Of a stretch of 64,000 nt of DNA, positions 28,965 through 37,954 are shown piece after piece. Position numbers and translations under genes: made by a program. The DNA comes from CBDDHT01 sp965227905 (lineage in GTDB: Bacteria; Pseudomonadota; Alphaproteobacteria; Rhizobiales; Methyloligellaceae): the NCBI GenBank assembly GCA_965227905.1, contig OZ245780.1, positions 5,208,001-5,272,000 on the forward strand. Reading direction: 5' to 3'. Every line of letters begins with the position of its first letter. Positions within the stretch are counted from its first letter, which is position 1. The notes beneath the pieces are model-generated. The model was not told where the DNA came from and made no database searches. It saw nothing but the letters and a program-made list of their open reading frames with translations.

Positions 28965-29913
28965 TGGCGAACGCGGCGTGGTGCTGGTCGTCGTACTCTG
29001 GGTTGTGGCTTCGATGGCGTTGCTTGTTTCCGCTTTCAACGCAACTGTTCGAAGTAGTGCGACCGTCATCACGAGTGAACGCATCAGTGCCGAGCGCCGA
29101 GCCATTCTTGAGGGCAGTCTGGAGATTGTCGTCGCGCAACTGCTCGCAGACAAAGACGTACGCGAATGGCCGCGTGACGGCACGCCGCGAACAGTGCGAT
29201 TCGGCACGCATAGACTGCGCGCCCATGTACAGAATGCCAGCGGCCTTGTGGACCTCAATCAATCGGACGAAGTGCTGTTACTCGGCCTCATTCAGGAAGT
29301 CGCGGGATCATCCGCCGATGCCACAATGATCCGCGACCGAATCCTGGATTGGCGCGACAACGACACGAGGCGCCGATTCCGAGGCGCCGAAGATTTCAAC
29401 TATGAACGCGCAGGACGGAACCACGGTGCCGGAGATACAGATTTTGTTCATGTCTCCCAGCTTCAGGACGTCCTTGGCGTCAGCACCGCTCTGTATCAAC
29501 GACTAGCCCCGTTTGTAACGGTCTTTAATCCAGACGGCCGCATCAACCCTGAGGTTGCACCCAGAAACGTGCTCTCAGCGATACCAGGTGTAACGCCAGC
29601 CGAAGCACTGCGTGCCGTTGAACAGAGAAAAGAGAAATCCGACGATACGTTTGTCGCAAACACTTCGTCCAACGTCGGTACCACCGACGACAACGATGTC
29701 AGGCGGGCATCGACCGGATTGACACAGAACAACCAGCTTCTGACCCGCGACTCAAGCTCTGCCACCATCCTGCGCATTGATCTCCTGAATAGTCGCGGCA
29801 AGGCAGCGCTAACGCTCGAAGCCACTGTGTTGCTGGGAGCCGATGAAGACGCGCCTTACCGGGTTTTGACCTGGCAGTTGGCACGATCCTCGCTTGTCGG
29901 TCGGGAAGGATAG
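28951..29913 (+). CDS. gspK: Minor pseudopilin GspK
   Basis: A perfect AGGAGGT precedes the ATG, inside the last codons of gspJ. The 320-residue protein has the GspK-type leader ERG/VVLVVVLWVVASMALLVSAF, in which the usual Glu at +5 is missing, as is normal for GspK. The large insert domain is recognised by VQNASGLVDLNQSDEVLLLGLI and ILDWRDNDTRRRFRGAEDFNYE. The HhH-like segment VAPRNVLSAIPGVTPAEALRAVEQR follows. Confidence 0.93.
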   Translation: MPKNNGERGVVLVVVLWVVASMALLVSAFNATVRSSATVITSERISAERRAILEGSLEIVVAQLLADKDVREWPRDGTPRTVRFGTHRLRAHVQNASGLVDLNQSDEVLLLGLIQEVAGSSADATMIRDRILDWRDNDTRRRFRGAEDFNYERAGRNHGAGDTDFVHVSQLQDVLGVSTALYQRLAPFVTVFNPDGRINPEVAPRNVLSAIPGVTPAEALRAVEQRKEKSDDTFVANTSSNVGTTDDNDVRRASTGLTQNNQLLTRDSSSATILRIDLLNSRGKAALTLEATVLLGADEDAPYRVLTWQLARSSLVGREG

Positions 29914-29920
29914 GCACGAC

Positions 29921-31021
29921 ATGAGCGACCAATTGTCGACCCGGCAAAACACTTCTGCGATTGCACGCTTTGTGTCCTGGTGGCTCGAAGGGCTGGCCGC
30001 TGCCATGGGAGATGGCCCCGGTCGATATACGGCCTGGACACGAATCTTGGTTAAGACTGATAACGGCGCGATGATTCACACGTGTCGCCGCGACCGCTCC
30101 AAACTCGTCAAGACAATTACCCAGGAACAACTCGACGGCTCGTCCAACACCTGGCGGCTTCCGCCTGCTGCTAGGGCACGTCGCGGCGATGTGAGCATCT
30201 TACGGCTCGGTTTCGACCAGGTGCTCTGCCACGATCTGCAGATCCCACGTGCAGCCCAAGACGTGATCGATCCTGTTATTCGCAATCAACTCGAGCGTCT
30301 GGTGCCGTGGCCACCGGAGGATCTCATCTATGGTTATGAGGTCAACGAAAGCGGAAGCGACGATGATCGCGTTGCCGTCACTTGTGTTGCCACAAGCAAG
30401 AAGCGCGTTTCGGATGCGCAGGCAGTAGCAGATCGCTTCGATTTCGAGCCTGACTTCGTCGACGTCGCCGCAGGTGCCGAAGACAAATCGGGAATCATGC
30501 TTCGTGGCATTCTTACGGCGGAGAAGCATTCTGAAACACGACCGATCGCACGCACCCTCGCTTCCATCGCCATCTTGGCCGGAGTGGTCGCAGTCAGCGG
30601 TCTTTGGCGCATGGCAGCGCAAAATGACGAACTTGCTAACCTTCAAGAGGCAATGGCGAACGTCGATTCTCATGTCGCCGAAGCGCACCGACTCGAAGAA
30701 GCAAATGCAGCCGTTATAGCCGAACGCGCTCGCCTGGTCGCGCGACGCTCAGCCGACCGACCCATGGTCTCGACTCTCGAGGCCTTGAGCAAGACACTTC
30801 CCGACCATGCCCATCTCGAGCGACTTGAGGTTCGCGAACGTGACATTGAAATCAGGGGCAGCGCACACGATGCTGCGTCATTGATGAAAGGTCTTGAAGC
30901 TTCTCCTGCCTTTTCAAAGGCACGCTTTTCCGCACCAACGACGCGAAACGGTGGTGCGAGGGAAAAATTCGCCATTACTCTCCGCATTGAAAGTGCGGCG
31001 GCGTCCGGAGACGACAGATGA
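29921..31021 (+). CDS. gspL: Type II secretion assembly protein GspL (PilN-fused type)
   Basis: The 366-residue protein begins at the ATG at 29921 (GGAAGGATAGG upstream). It has a cytoplasmic actin-like part (about residues 30-210), one membrane segment (TLASIAILAGVVAVSGLW, about 215-232), a coiled coil and a small periplasmic domain of PilN type (HLERLEVRERDIEIRGSAHDAASLMKGLEAS). It would recruit GspE to the membrane. gspM starts within its last codons (4-nt overlap). Confidence 0.85.
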   Translation: MSDQLSTRQNTSAIARFVSWWLEGLAAAMGDGPGRYTAWTRILVKTDNGAMIHTCRRDRSKLVKTITQEQLDGSSNTWRLPPAARARRGDVSILRLGFDQVLCHDLQIPRAAQDVIDPVIRNQLERLVPWPPEDLIYGYEVNESGSDDDRVAVTCVATSKKRVSDAQAVADRFDFEPDFVDVAAGAEDKSGIMLRGILTAEKHSETRPIARTLASIAILAGVVAVSGLWRMAAQNDELANLQEAMANVDSHVAEAHRLEEANAAVIAERARLVARRSADRPMVSTLEALSKTLPDHAHLERLEVRERDIEIRGSAHDAASLMKGLEASPAFSKARFSAPTTRNGGAREKFAITLRIESAAASGDDR

Positions 31022-31593
31022 TCGATCCCAGCGGAAAACACCATCGCTTGGCGGCGGTCGCGATTACAACATTGTTTCTCGCGGCACTCACAATATTCGC
31101 GATCGCACCTCACTTGGAAGCTGGTCGAATGGCCGATGCCGCAAACGCCGCGCGTGCAAAACTAAACGCAATGAACCGCCTTGCCGCCCGCGGGCCGCAG
31201 CTTGCTGAACGCAACGCAACGATCCGATCTGAACAAAACCGTCTCAAACTTCTGCTTTCTGGTGGGACGACCGGGGTCGCAGGCGCCGAGCTTCAGCGCT
31301 TTCTTCTCAAACGCACGGCACGCCATCAGGGAACGGCAACGACGGTGCTGATTCAGCCTCCTGAGAATGAAGGCGGCCTTACGCGAGTTTCGGCGCTGCT
31401 GACAGTTCGCATCGAAATCAAGGGTCTGAGAGACTTGTTACATGACCTAGAAACAGGCCTCCCCCTCCTTTTCGTGTCCGAGATGTCCGTTCGGTCCTCG
31501 ACGCAATCTACGAGTCGCAAGTCCGGAGCAGTGCTCGACGTTCGCATGCGCGTGAGTGGTTACCTGCCCAATCGGGAGGTGCCGCAGTCATGA
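31018..31593 (+). CDS. gspM: Type II secretion protein GspM
   Basis: The 191-residue protein has one N-terminal membrane segment (LAAVAITTLFLAALTIFAIAP, about residues 10-30), a coiled coil and a ferredoxin-like periplasmic domain containing VSALLTVRIEIKGLRDLLHDLETGLPLLFVSEMSV. It overlaps both neighbours by 4 nt, so it is translationally coupled. Sequence conservation is low in this family; size, topology and order after gspL carry the call. Confidence 0.85.
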   Translation: MIDPSGKHHRLAAVAITTLFLAALTIFAIAPHLEAGRMADAANAARAKLNAMNRLAARGPQLAERNATIRSEQNRLKLLLSGGTTGVAGAELQRFLLKRTARHQGTATTVLIQPPENEGGLTRVSALLTVRIEIKGLRDLLHDLETGLPLLFVSEMSVRSSTQSTSRKSGAVLDVRMRVSGYLPNREVPQS

Positions 31594-32129
31594 ACAATCG
31601 CCGCTTTGCCGTTCTCATCGTGATCGCTGCGGGTCTCGGCGCCCTTGTTTGGTTGGATCGCAGCGCAAGAACCGAATCCGTCGCTGATGCATCGCTCGTT
31701 GAGACGATCGAACCCAACCAGGCAGGTGATCAACGCAGATCTTCTGAACGGTCGCCAGAGGGAGAGGATGAGACCGCATCAGCGGCACGAAATCCACTTG
31801 GTTCGATGCGGCTCAAGTCTCTGACACACACGATCGAACGGCCGCTTTTTTCGTCAAGCCGGCGACCGCCGGTCAAAATCGCCAAACCAGCGAAACGCCG
31901 TCCTCCACCTCCGCCCCGAAAACGGGTCAAACGCAATTCCTTCAAGCTGCTTGGCGTAATTGGCGGTGGACCGCACAGGATCGCGCTCTTGAAAGACAAG
32001 CGCAATGGACGCCATTTCCGCGTCGAGCCCGGCGATCATATCGATGGCTGGCAGGTCGACCGTGTCGGCTCAGCCGATGTGGTGCTTACGCATCTTCGTC
32101 AGATAGTGACGTTGTCTCTCTCTCAGTGA
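31590..32129 (+). CDS. GspC-like type II secretion protein (HR-type domain)
   Basis: The 179-residue protein has an N-terminal membrane segment (FAVLIVIAAGLGALVWL), an acidic linker, ERPLFSSSRRPP, a Pro/Lys/Arg-rich stretch (RRPPPPPRKRVKR) and a compact domain FKLLGVIGGGPHRIALLKD to GDHIDGWQVDRVGSADVVL. That domain resembles the homology region of GspC/PulC, which binds the secretin. No PDZ domain follows. It is the last gene of the gsp operon, an unusual place for gspC but common in alphaproteobacterial clusters with this gene order. Confidence 0.7.
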   Translation: MNNRRFAVLIVIAAGLGALVWLDRSARTESVADASLVETIEPNQAGDQRRSSERSPEGEDETASAARNPLGSMRLKSLTHTIERPLFSSSRRPPVKIAKPAKRRPPPPPRKRVKRNSFKLLGVIGGGPHRIALLKDKRNGRHFRVEPGDHIDGWQVDRVGSADVVLTHLRQIVTLSLSQ

Positions 32130-32195
32130 AGGCGGCGATCTGTGTGCAATCTGCGCACCATGCCGAAGCATGATCGTGCTGAAATGGCACAGGCG

Positions 32196-32210
32196 TTAAC
32201 CATATCTTAA
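32196..32210. promoter_or_regulatory. CtrA-type site TTAA-N7-TTAA
   Basis: TTAACCATATCTTAA lies 66 bp after the gsp operon and 320 bp before the multicopper oxidase. It matches the full alphaproteobacterial CtrA consensus (TTAA, 7 nt, TTAA; left part TTAACCAT). Function is inferred from the motif only. Confidence 0.5.
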
Positions 32211-32301
32211 AGTTCTCGTTGTCGCTCCCGGACTTGCCCTATTCAATCGTTGTTGGCTGGGCGACAAGCAAGTTTTGCTTCAATGAATCAGCAATTTAAC
32301 C

Positions 32302-32339
32302 AATGTTGGCGGCCACCCAACATTAAAGGGGAATGTTGG
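32302..32339. promoter_or_regulatory. Palindrome with third half-site upstream of the multicopper oxidase
   Basis: AATGTTGG (32302-32309) and CCAACATT (32317-32324) form a perfect 8-bp inverted repeat with a 7-nt spacer. A third copy, AATGTTGG, is at 32332-32339. The arrangement looks like an operator for a dimeric regulator controlling the multicopper oxidase 190 nt downstream. The regulator is unknown. Confidence 0.45.
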
Positions 32340-32530
32340 CGTAGTGTCAGCAAGCCAAACAAATGCGGATTGTGCCGTCATGTGATTTCGAATGTCCGGC
32401 TGCGTAGAAATTAGGCTGCTTGCGGAATCACTGTTTGTAATGGAACGACCAGACAAAGTTGATCAGATAGAGGGCTTAGCGGTAACGCGTTCGGAGGGGT
32501 AGCCGAACGACGATAGGCAGGACGGGTAGG

Positions 32531-34888
32531 ATGTATCTATCGCGCAATGCGTCGAAAGCACGGCTTCGAGAAGCACAGAACGCTCGCAACAATCGCCACG
32601 AAATCAAAGTGGCGCTGTCACGCGGCCAGATTACGCGGCGAGACCTCTTCAAATGGGGTCTTCTGACGACCACCGGTGCATTGGCGCTGAAGAACGGTCT
32701 CAGTCCCTTCGCAAGCAGCGCCTATGCTGACGACATCCCGACCGGGACTCCCCCGAGCCCGACATTCGGCGCTCAGCCCTTTACACAACCTTTGAACCGC
32801 CTTTCGGTGCAGGAACCTCTGCCTCTACAGCGCGTACCTGGCGTCGATGCGGATGAAGCGGCATTTCCGGCAGGCCTCAACCAACTTAATGCGGCACGCC
32901 TTTCCTATCACACCGACTTTACGGACTCAGGCGGCACCGAATTCGTCAATCCACTCACGGGTAGAGGACCTCTCGAAGGGCGTCCCCCTGGAGAATTCTT
33001 TGCCCACCAGCGCTGGGAAGAGTTCTTCCCGGTCGACGGCTACCAGCTTTCCTTGGGTCAGGTTGCGCCGAACACCAGCTTTCACCCGGCCTTCCCCGCA
33101 CAAAACCCGAATGCGGTCTGGACATATGGCACAGGCGGGCTCGGCACACGTGGCGTGTTCCCGCCTCCCTTGATCAAAGGTCGGTATGGCGTTCCAATCC
33201 TGACGCGCATCCACAATAGTTTGCCCAACGACGAAGCTCAGAATGGCGGCTTCGGGAGCATCGACCAGACAGCCCATTTCCATAACGCGCATAACGGTGC
33301 CGAAAGCGATGGCGCGTCGAACGCCCAGCACTATCCGGGCACGTTCTATGATTATCACTGGGTCACGACGCTTGCGCGCCACGATACGATCAATACCCAG
33401 GCAACCGATCCGAGAGCTTCCGGCCCAGATGGGAATGGCGGTTTGATCAATGTCCCGGGTGATTTCCGGGAAATCCAGGGAACGATGTGGTTCCACGATC
33501 ACCGCTTCTTCTTTACGGCTGAGAATGTCTACAAGGGCAATCTCGGAATGATCAATTATTACAGCGGACCGGACCGTGGTAATGAGGAACTGGACGACGG
33601 TGTCAATTTGAGGTTGCCGAGCGGTCGCCTGCTTGACTTCGGTAACATCGATTTCGACGTCAATCTTCTCATTGCAGACTTTGCGCTCGATCAGGAAGGC
33701 CAGTACTTCTTCGATATCTTTGATACGGATGGCTTTCTTGGAGACCTGACTCACGTCAACTTCTCCTACAAGCCATACTTCAACGTTCTGCCGAGAAAGT
33801 ACCGTTTCCGTATTCTCAACGCCTGCATGTCGCGGTTCTGGAAATTCGCGATTGCGGACGATCGCGGCCGACTGGTGCCGTTCCAGTTCATCGCCAATGA
33901 CGGCAATCTGGTCGTTAATCCGATCCAGCTGCAAGAATTGGATCAACAGGGCACCGCCGAGCGCTTCGACATTGTCGTTGATTTCTCATCCTTCCCACAA
34001 GGCGAGCGTCTCTGGCTGGTCAATACCCTGCAATTCAAGAACGGTCGCCGGCCCGACGAGGAATTGCGGGTCCGCACCGCGCTTGCAGGACGATCCGATG
34101 ACCCGGCCGTCGGCGCCATCATGGAGTTCCGGCTCGTCAACGAAGTTCAGAGTGTCGATGTACCTGGTGTCACTCTTCGTGCCAGCGATCCGGATATCAG
34201 CCAGGTCCCTGGGCAACTCACGGAACAGATCCCGCTTGTTGAACCCGTCCGAGAGCGCGTCATCCGTTGGACTCGCGGCGGTGCCGACGCTCGAGACAAT
34301 CCGGGAGGTGATTGCATTCCAAGTTGTGGCGACCGGGAGTCCTTCCCGTGGACCGTACGCGTGAATGGCGAAGGACAACATTCGTTGAACGCAAACCGCA
34401 TCTCGGCACTCATTCCCCGCGCCAACGAAGTCGAGCACTGGACGTTCGTAAACGGTGGCGGCGGATGGGACCATCCGATCCATCTGCATTTCGAAGAGGG
34501 CATTACCATCAACCGTGGCGATGCTCCGATCCCGGCGACTGAGCGCCTGGTGCGCAAAGATGTCTGGCGTCTTCGTGCTGGCGGTCAGGTCAAGTTCCAG
34601 GTGCAGTTCTCCGAATTCGGCGGAGCCTATGTCACCCATTGTCACAACACTGTCCATGAAGACAACGCGATGTTGATGCGGTTCCAGGTCTTGCGTGACG
34701 ATGACGGAACAGGTGCTCCACAGATAGCGGTCACACCGACACCGAACCCATCGCCGGATGGGGTTGTCTACACGACGCCGGAAATCCTTCCAGAAGCGCT
34801 TCCTGGCTTCGGGCAGGACGATCAGGTTGCCGAAGAGACGGCCAGACAGAGACGCCGGGCTCGGCGCCGACGGCGGAACCGCGGTTAG
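32531..34888 (+). CDS. Tat-exported multicopper oxidase
   Basis: The 785-residue laccase/CotA/bilirubin-oxidase-like enzyme couples substrate oxidation to reduction of O2 to water. A twin-arginine signal (TRRDLFKW, Arg36-37) ends near SAYA66. All copper-ligand motifs are present: HFHNAH (about 246-251), WFHDH (319-323), HPIHLH (648-653) and HCHNTVHEDNAM (Cys704 for type 1 copper, axial Met714). The region between is longer than in small laccases. The end is Arg-rich (RQRRRARRRRRNRG). Tat export to the periplasm followed by release through the adjacent type II system would put it outside the cell. A SCO-type copper protein follows. Enzymes of this class oxidise Mn(II), Cu(I) or phenols; the substrate is not evident. 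Confidence 0.93.
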   Translation: MYLSRNASKARLREAQNARNNRHEIKVALSRGQITRRDLFKWGLLTTTGALALKNGLSPFASSAYADDIPTGTPPSPTFGAQPFTQPLNRLSVQEPLPLQRVPGVDADEAAFPAGLNQLNAARLSYHTDFTDSGGTEFVNPLTGRGPLEGRPPGEFFAHQRWEEFFPVDGYQLSLGQVAPNTSFHPAFPAQNPNAVWTYGTGGLGTRGVFPPPLIKGRYGVPILTRIHNSLPNDEAQNGGFGSIDQTAHFHNAHNGAESDGASNAQHYPGTFYDYHWVTTLARHDTINTQATDPRASGPDGNGGLINVPGDFREIQGTMWFHDHRFFFTAENVYKGNLGMINYYSGPDRGNEELDDGVNLRLPSGRLLDFGNIDFDVNLLIADFALDQEGQYFFDIFDTDGFLGDLTHVNFSYKPYFNVLPRKYRFRILNACMSRFWKFAIADDRGRLVPFQFIANDGNLVVNPIQLQELDQQGTAERFDIVVDFSSFPQGERLWLVNTLQFKNGRRPDEELRVRTALAGRSDDPAVGAIMEFRLVNEVQSVDVPGVTLRASDPDISQVPGQLTEQIPLVEPVRERVIRWTRGGADARDNPGGDCIPSCGDRESFPWTVRVNGEGQHSLNANRISALIPRANEVEHWTFVNGGGGWDHPIHLHFEEGITINRGDAPIPATERLVRKDVWRLRAGGQVKFQVQFSEFGGAYVTHCHNTVHEDNAMLMRFQVLRDDDGTGAPQIAVTPTPNPSPDGVVYTTPEILPEALPGFGQDDQVAEETARQRRRARRRRRNRG

Positions 34889-34901
34889 ACGTTAACCAAT
34901 T

Positions 34902-34933
34902 GACGGCGTTGCCCGAAGGCAGCGCCGTCTTTC
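34902..34933 (+). terminator. Intrinsic terminator after the multicopper oxidase
   Basis: GACGGCG-TTGCC-cgaa-GGCAG-CGCCGTC forms a 12-bp stem with one G-T pair and a tetraloop, followed by TTT. It separates the oxidase from the SCO-cytochrome c gene, which probably receives read-through or has its own promoter. Confidence 0.8.
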
Positions 34934-35023
34934 TATCCGAGCTGTGCACGATTCTTGCTTCTCGTTCCGCCAAAGGCATTGCCGCCGGCAGTGCCCAGGC
35001 CACGTGAAATTTCGGAGTTGTTG

Positions 35024-36076
35024 ATGCGTATTCAGTCCAAGTGGCATGCCGCCTTTTACACCGCCATTCTGAGCGCCATGTTCGGCATCCTGGCCCAATC
35101 GACCATCGCCGCACCGAAAGGTGCCCGCTGGGGCCCAAACTACTTCCCAAATGTGGAGGTCGTCGACCAGCACGGTAAGAAGTACAATTTCTATAAGGAT
35201 CTGGTGGAGAACAAGACGGTCGTCATCAACTTCATCTATGCGCGATGCGACGACATCTGCCCCCTGACGACGGCGAGAATGGTCGAGGTCTACAATCGCC
35301 TGGATGGCCGTGTCGGCAAGGACATTCACTTCTATTCGATCACCCTGGACCCCGAGCGCGATACGCCGGAAGACATGAAGCAGCATGCCACAGCCTACAA
35401 TACGGGGCCAGGATGGCTGTTTCTGACCGGAAAGCCGAACGATATTCACAGGCTCCGATACAAGCTCGGCGAACGCAGCCGAACGCTCGAGGAACACCAG
35501 GCCTACGCGGTTCTCGGTAACGACAAACGCGGCTATTGGCGCCGCAGCTCGACCATGTCGGAGTATGACCGGCTCGCCATCAGCATCCTTTCCCTGGAAA
35601 AAGATTGGCGGCCCAGCATGTACAAAGGCGCAAAGAGCTACGCCGATGCCGATCTCTATTCACTGGGCAAACTGCCTGGCGGCAGCCTGTTCGCCAAAGC
35701 CTGTGCCTCTTGCCACACAATCGGCAAAGGCGACAAAATCGGCCCTGATTTGAAAGGCGTCACGGAACGGCGTGAGGCAAACTGGCTCTTCCGCTATATG
35801 AAAAATCCCGTCGCTATGCGCGCTGCAAAAGATCCGATCGCCATGGATCTGTCTTCCAAGTACAAGGGCGCCCGGATGCCTGACCTTAGTCTGACAAAAG
35901 AGGACATTACGGATCTCGTGGCCTACTTCACGGCCATGACCGAACGGCTGAAGCAGGTCGCTGCGAAAGCGGAAACCAAATCGATGGATCATCGTGGCAG
36001 CCATCGCGGAAGTCACAGAGGCAGCCATCGGGGAAGTCATAAGGGGTCGGAAGAGACACCTGGAAAAGACAGCTGA
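35024..36076 (+). CDS. SCO1/SenC copper chaperone fused to cytochrome c, His-rich tail
   Basis: From the ATG at 35024 (GGAG upstream) the protein has 350 residues and a Sec signal (AFYTAILSAMFGILAQSTIAA). The SCO domain (about residues 30-190) has the copper ligands Cys75 and Cys79 in CDDICP and a His at 158 (EEHQAY). The cytochrome c domain has CASCH (Cys227, Cys230, His231) and a likely Met ligand in ARMPDLSL. The last 30 residues carry four HRGS or HKGS repeats, a possible Cu/Ni/Zn-binding tail. It probably delivers copper to, or passes electrons with, the upstream multicopper oxidase. SCO-cytochrome c fusions are known, but the tail is unusual. Confidence 0.88.
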   Translation: MRIQSKWHAAFYTAILSAMFGILAQSTIAAPKGARWGPNYFPNVEVVDQHGKKYNFYKDLVENKTVVINFIYARCDDICPLTTARMVEVYNRLDGRVGKDIHFYSITLDPERDTPEDMKQHATAYNTGPGWLFLTGKPNDIHRLRYKLGERSRTLEEHQAYAVLGNDKRGYWRRSSTMSEYDRLAISILSLEKDWRPSMYKGAKSYADADLYSLGKLPGGSLFAKACASCHTIGKGDKIGPDLKGVTERREANWLFRYMKNPVAMRAAKDPIAMDLSSKYKGARMPDLSLTKEDITDLVAYFTAMTERLKQVAAKAETKSMDHRGSHRGSHRGSHRGSHKGSEETPGKDS

Positions 36077-36269
36077 CACTTATGCCGTGAAACTGAAGAC
36101 TCGGGAAGGCACCCGCCTTACTTCGGAATCTGTCGTCGCGCCTCTCTATCTATCTGCTTTTAGAGACATCTCTTCAGCGGAGCGGTTCCGACGTTTGCGT
36201 TGACGCACAGCTGTGGTCCAGTCGCGATTGGTTGGCAGCCGAGAATTAGTGGAACCGTTGCTGATGAAC

Positions 36270-36659
36270 CTAATACGCAGCATCATCTCGCGTAGAGTTT
36301 GAGACAGGATCGGCACCATAATCATTGGGTCCTCTGTCGCCCTCCTGGATCGCCCAAAGGATCAATACGATCCAACCGACGACAATTGCGAGCCATAGCA
36401 GAAGCCACCACGCCGATTTACCGATATCGTGCAAACGCCGAGCGCCGACGGCAAGACTGGGTATGATCGTAGCCAGGGAAAAAACTGTCCCTAACGGTCC
36501 GTTCTCATAGGCCGGGAACAACATGATATCGAGTGCACCCATGCCGAATCCAACGCCGACGCAGAAGAGCACGAAATACCAATACTCAGAACGTTGAGCC
36601 CTGCCGTTGAATTCGGCGTACTTCTTGAAGCATGACGCTGTCGCCTGAAAGAAGTCCAT
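36270..36659 (-). CDS. DUF805 inner-membrane protein (YhaH family)
   Basis: The 129-residue protein has the DUF805 signature: FNGRAQRSEYWYFVLFC near the N terminus and ARRLHDIGKSAWWLLLWL in the middle. It has three or four hydrophobic segments. A GGAGGGG ribosome site lies just before the ATG. The function of the family is not known. It is transcribed against the SCO gene and has no clear partner. Confidence 0.9.
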   Translation of the reverse strand: MDFFQATASCFKKYAEFNGRAQRSEYWYFVLFCVGVGFGMGALDIMLFPAYENGPLGTVFSLATIIPSLAVGARRLHDIGKSAWWLLLWLAIVVGWIVLILWAIQEGDRGPNDYGADPVSNSTRDDAAY

Positions 36660-36964
36660 ATTCCCCTCCGATCAACAATGGCGGCCGACGCAAAATAGAC
36701 GCGCCTCAACAACCTTACCGTCGGTGGCGCGGTTGCGGCCTCCGACCCAAAGGCAGTGGGTCGTCCCAAACATTACGTCGGCTCCAGACAACCACTTCCA
36801 GCGAGCCTCGTTCTCAAGGCAGGCCCGGCGATTACTCATTGCCCGCGTCTGAATACCGGCGTGCACTGACAGAATAGCAAGCACTCGCCTCGGGACAAAT
36901 GCTGTAATAGTCGTCGCTGCGTATGGCAGCTTACGATCGAAGCCGGTCATTTCGGCGCGGGAAC
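36660..36964. other. Intergenic, no supported gene
   Basis: A minus-strand open frame of 92 codons (36672-36950) exists but has Arg/Trp-rich composition and no family resemblance. I see nothing else here. Confidence 0.4.
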
Positions 36965-37741
36965 TTACTTCTGAGCAGCCTCCAAAGCATCTTGCAAGGA
37001 TTGAAGACGTTTGAACTGTACGCGCTGTTCCGCAGTCAATTTCTTGGGACGAGAATTCTCTTCACAATATGCGATCGTCTTCGTGGGAAGCTCGCGGAGC
37101 CCGTTCGGGTAATACCAACCCTTGAAATTGCGTGAGTACCACCGCGCAAAGAGTTTGGAAGGCTTTCTGGTGAGATAGAGAATAATCCTCTTATCTCGCA
37201 ACGGTCGCGCTATTTCATTTTGGACGGCAACACCCTTCAGAGAGAGGCCCTGATTGGGCAGAGGGTAATTTGTTCTGCAATGCCGCCAACCTGTTGTCGG
37301 AGGTAAGCGTCGCTCTGTACTATTCGGATAAGCGCAGGATTTGCGAAGCGAGACGGTGGAACCTGGTCGGAGATCTCCTTTGAAGCTCCGTTGAACCTTA
37401 TAGGTCGCATCAAGAACCGTTCGAGCGCGGAATCGATACTCGAATGTCCACACATTGCCGGACGCTGATTGACTGACGATCTGAGGGTCTGACCAGCTAT
37501 AGGCTTCCGGAAGATTCTGGTCTGGCCGAGGCTCTCTTTTTTCCGTGGTTGTTATGCTTCCATGTTTCCAAAAGCTAGCCGTGATGGGGCGAACCTCAAC
37601 AATCGTATCTGCCTTCAGGAATTTGCTCTCATCGTTTAGTTCACAAGCCTCTTCAATGGTGATTTGTGTCGCCACAGACTCGTCGATCGTCCAGATGATA
37701 GCTGGCAGAGCCAATAGGACTGCATTTGCAATAGACTTCAT
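36965..37741 (-). CDS. Secreted protein of unknown function
   Basis: From the ATG at 37741 (GAGGG site upstream) the protein has 258 residues. A signal peptide is clear (MKSIANAVLLALPAIIWTIDESVA). The mature part has a beta-rich segment (NVWTFEYRFRARTVLDATYKVQRSFKGDLRPGSTVSLRKSC) that reads like a periplasmic or lipoprotein-like fold, and a Lys/Gln-rich helix at the end. I do not recognise the family. Codon use and position suggest accessory DNA. Confidence 0.65.
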   Translation of the reverse strand: MKSIANAVLLALPAIIWTIDESVATQITIEEACELNDESKFLKADTIVEVRPITASFWKHGSITTTEKREPRPDQNLPEAYSWSDPQIVSQSASGNVWTFEYRFRARTVLDATYKVQRSFKGDLRPGSTVSLRKSCAYPNSTERRLPPTTGWRHCRTNYPLPNQGLSLKGVAVQNEIARPLRDKRIILYLTRKPSKLFARWYSRNFKGWYYPNGLRELPTKTIAYCEENSRPKKLTAEQRVQFKRLQSLQDALEAAQK

Positions 37742-37954
37742 GGCCAATCGCCCTCAATCTGGATGAGCCATCGTAAGAGACCGCTCGAAGCGACTGCATA
37801 GTTGTGTTTAGCGGAAGTCAAGTCTAGCACCAACTGATTAGACCTCGACAGGTGCCGCTTGTTTGCAGATTAGACGGCCATTAGACCTGATCGGTCGCGA
37901 AGCAATGCCCCAACATCAGACAGTCTGGGGAATGCCCGGTTATCTGCGACTGCA

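Noticed and set aside
36672..36950. 92-codon minus-strand frame before the DUF805 gene
   Set aside because: It has no family resemblance, odd Arg/Trp/Cys content and no clear ribosome site.
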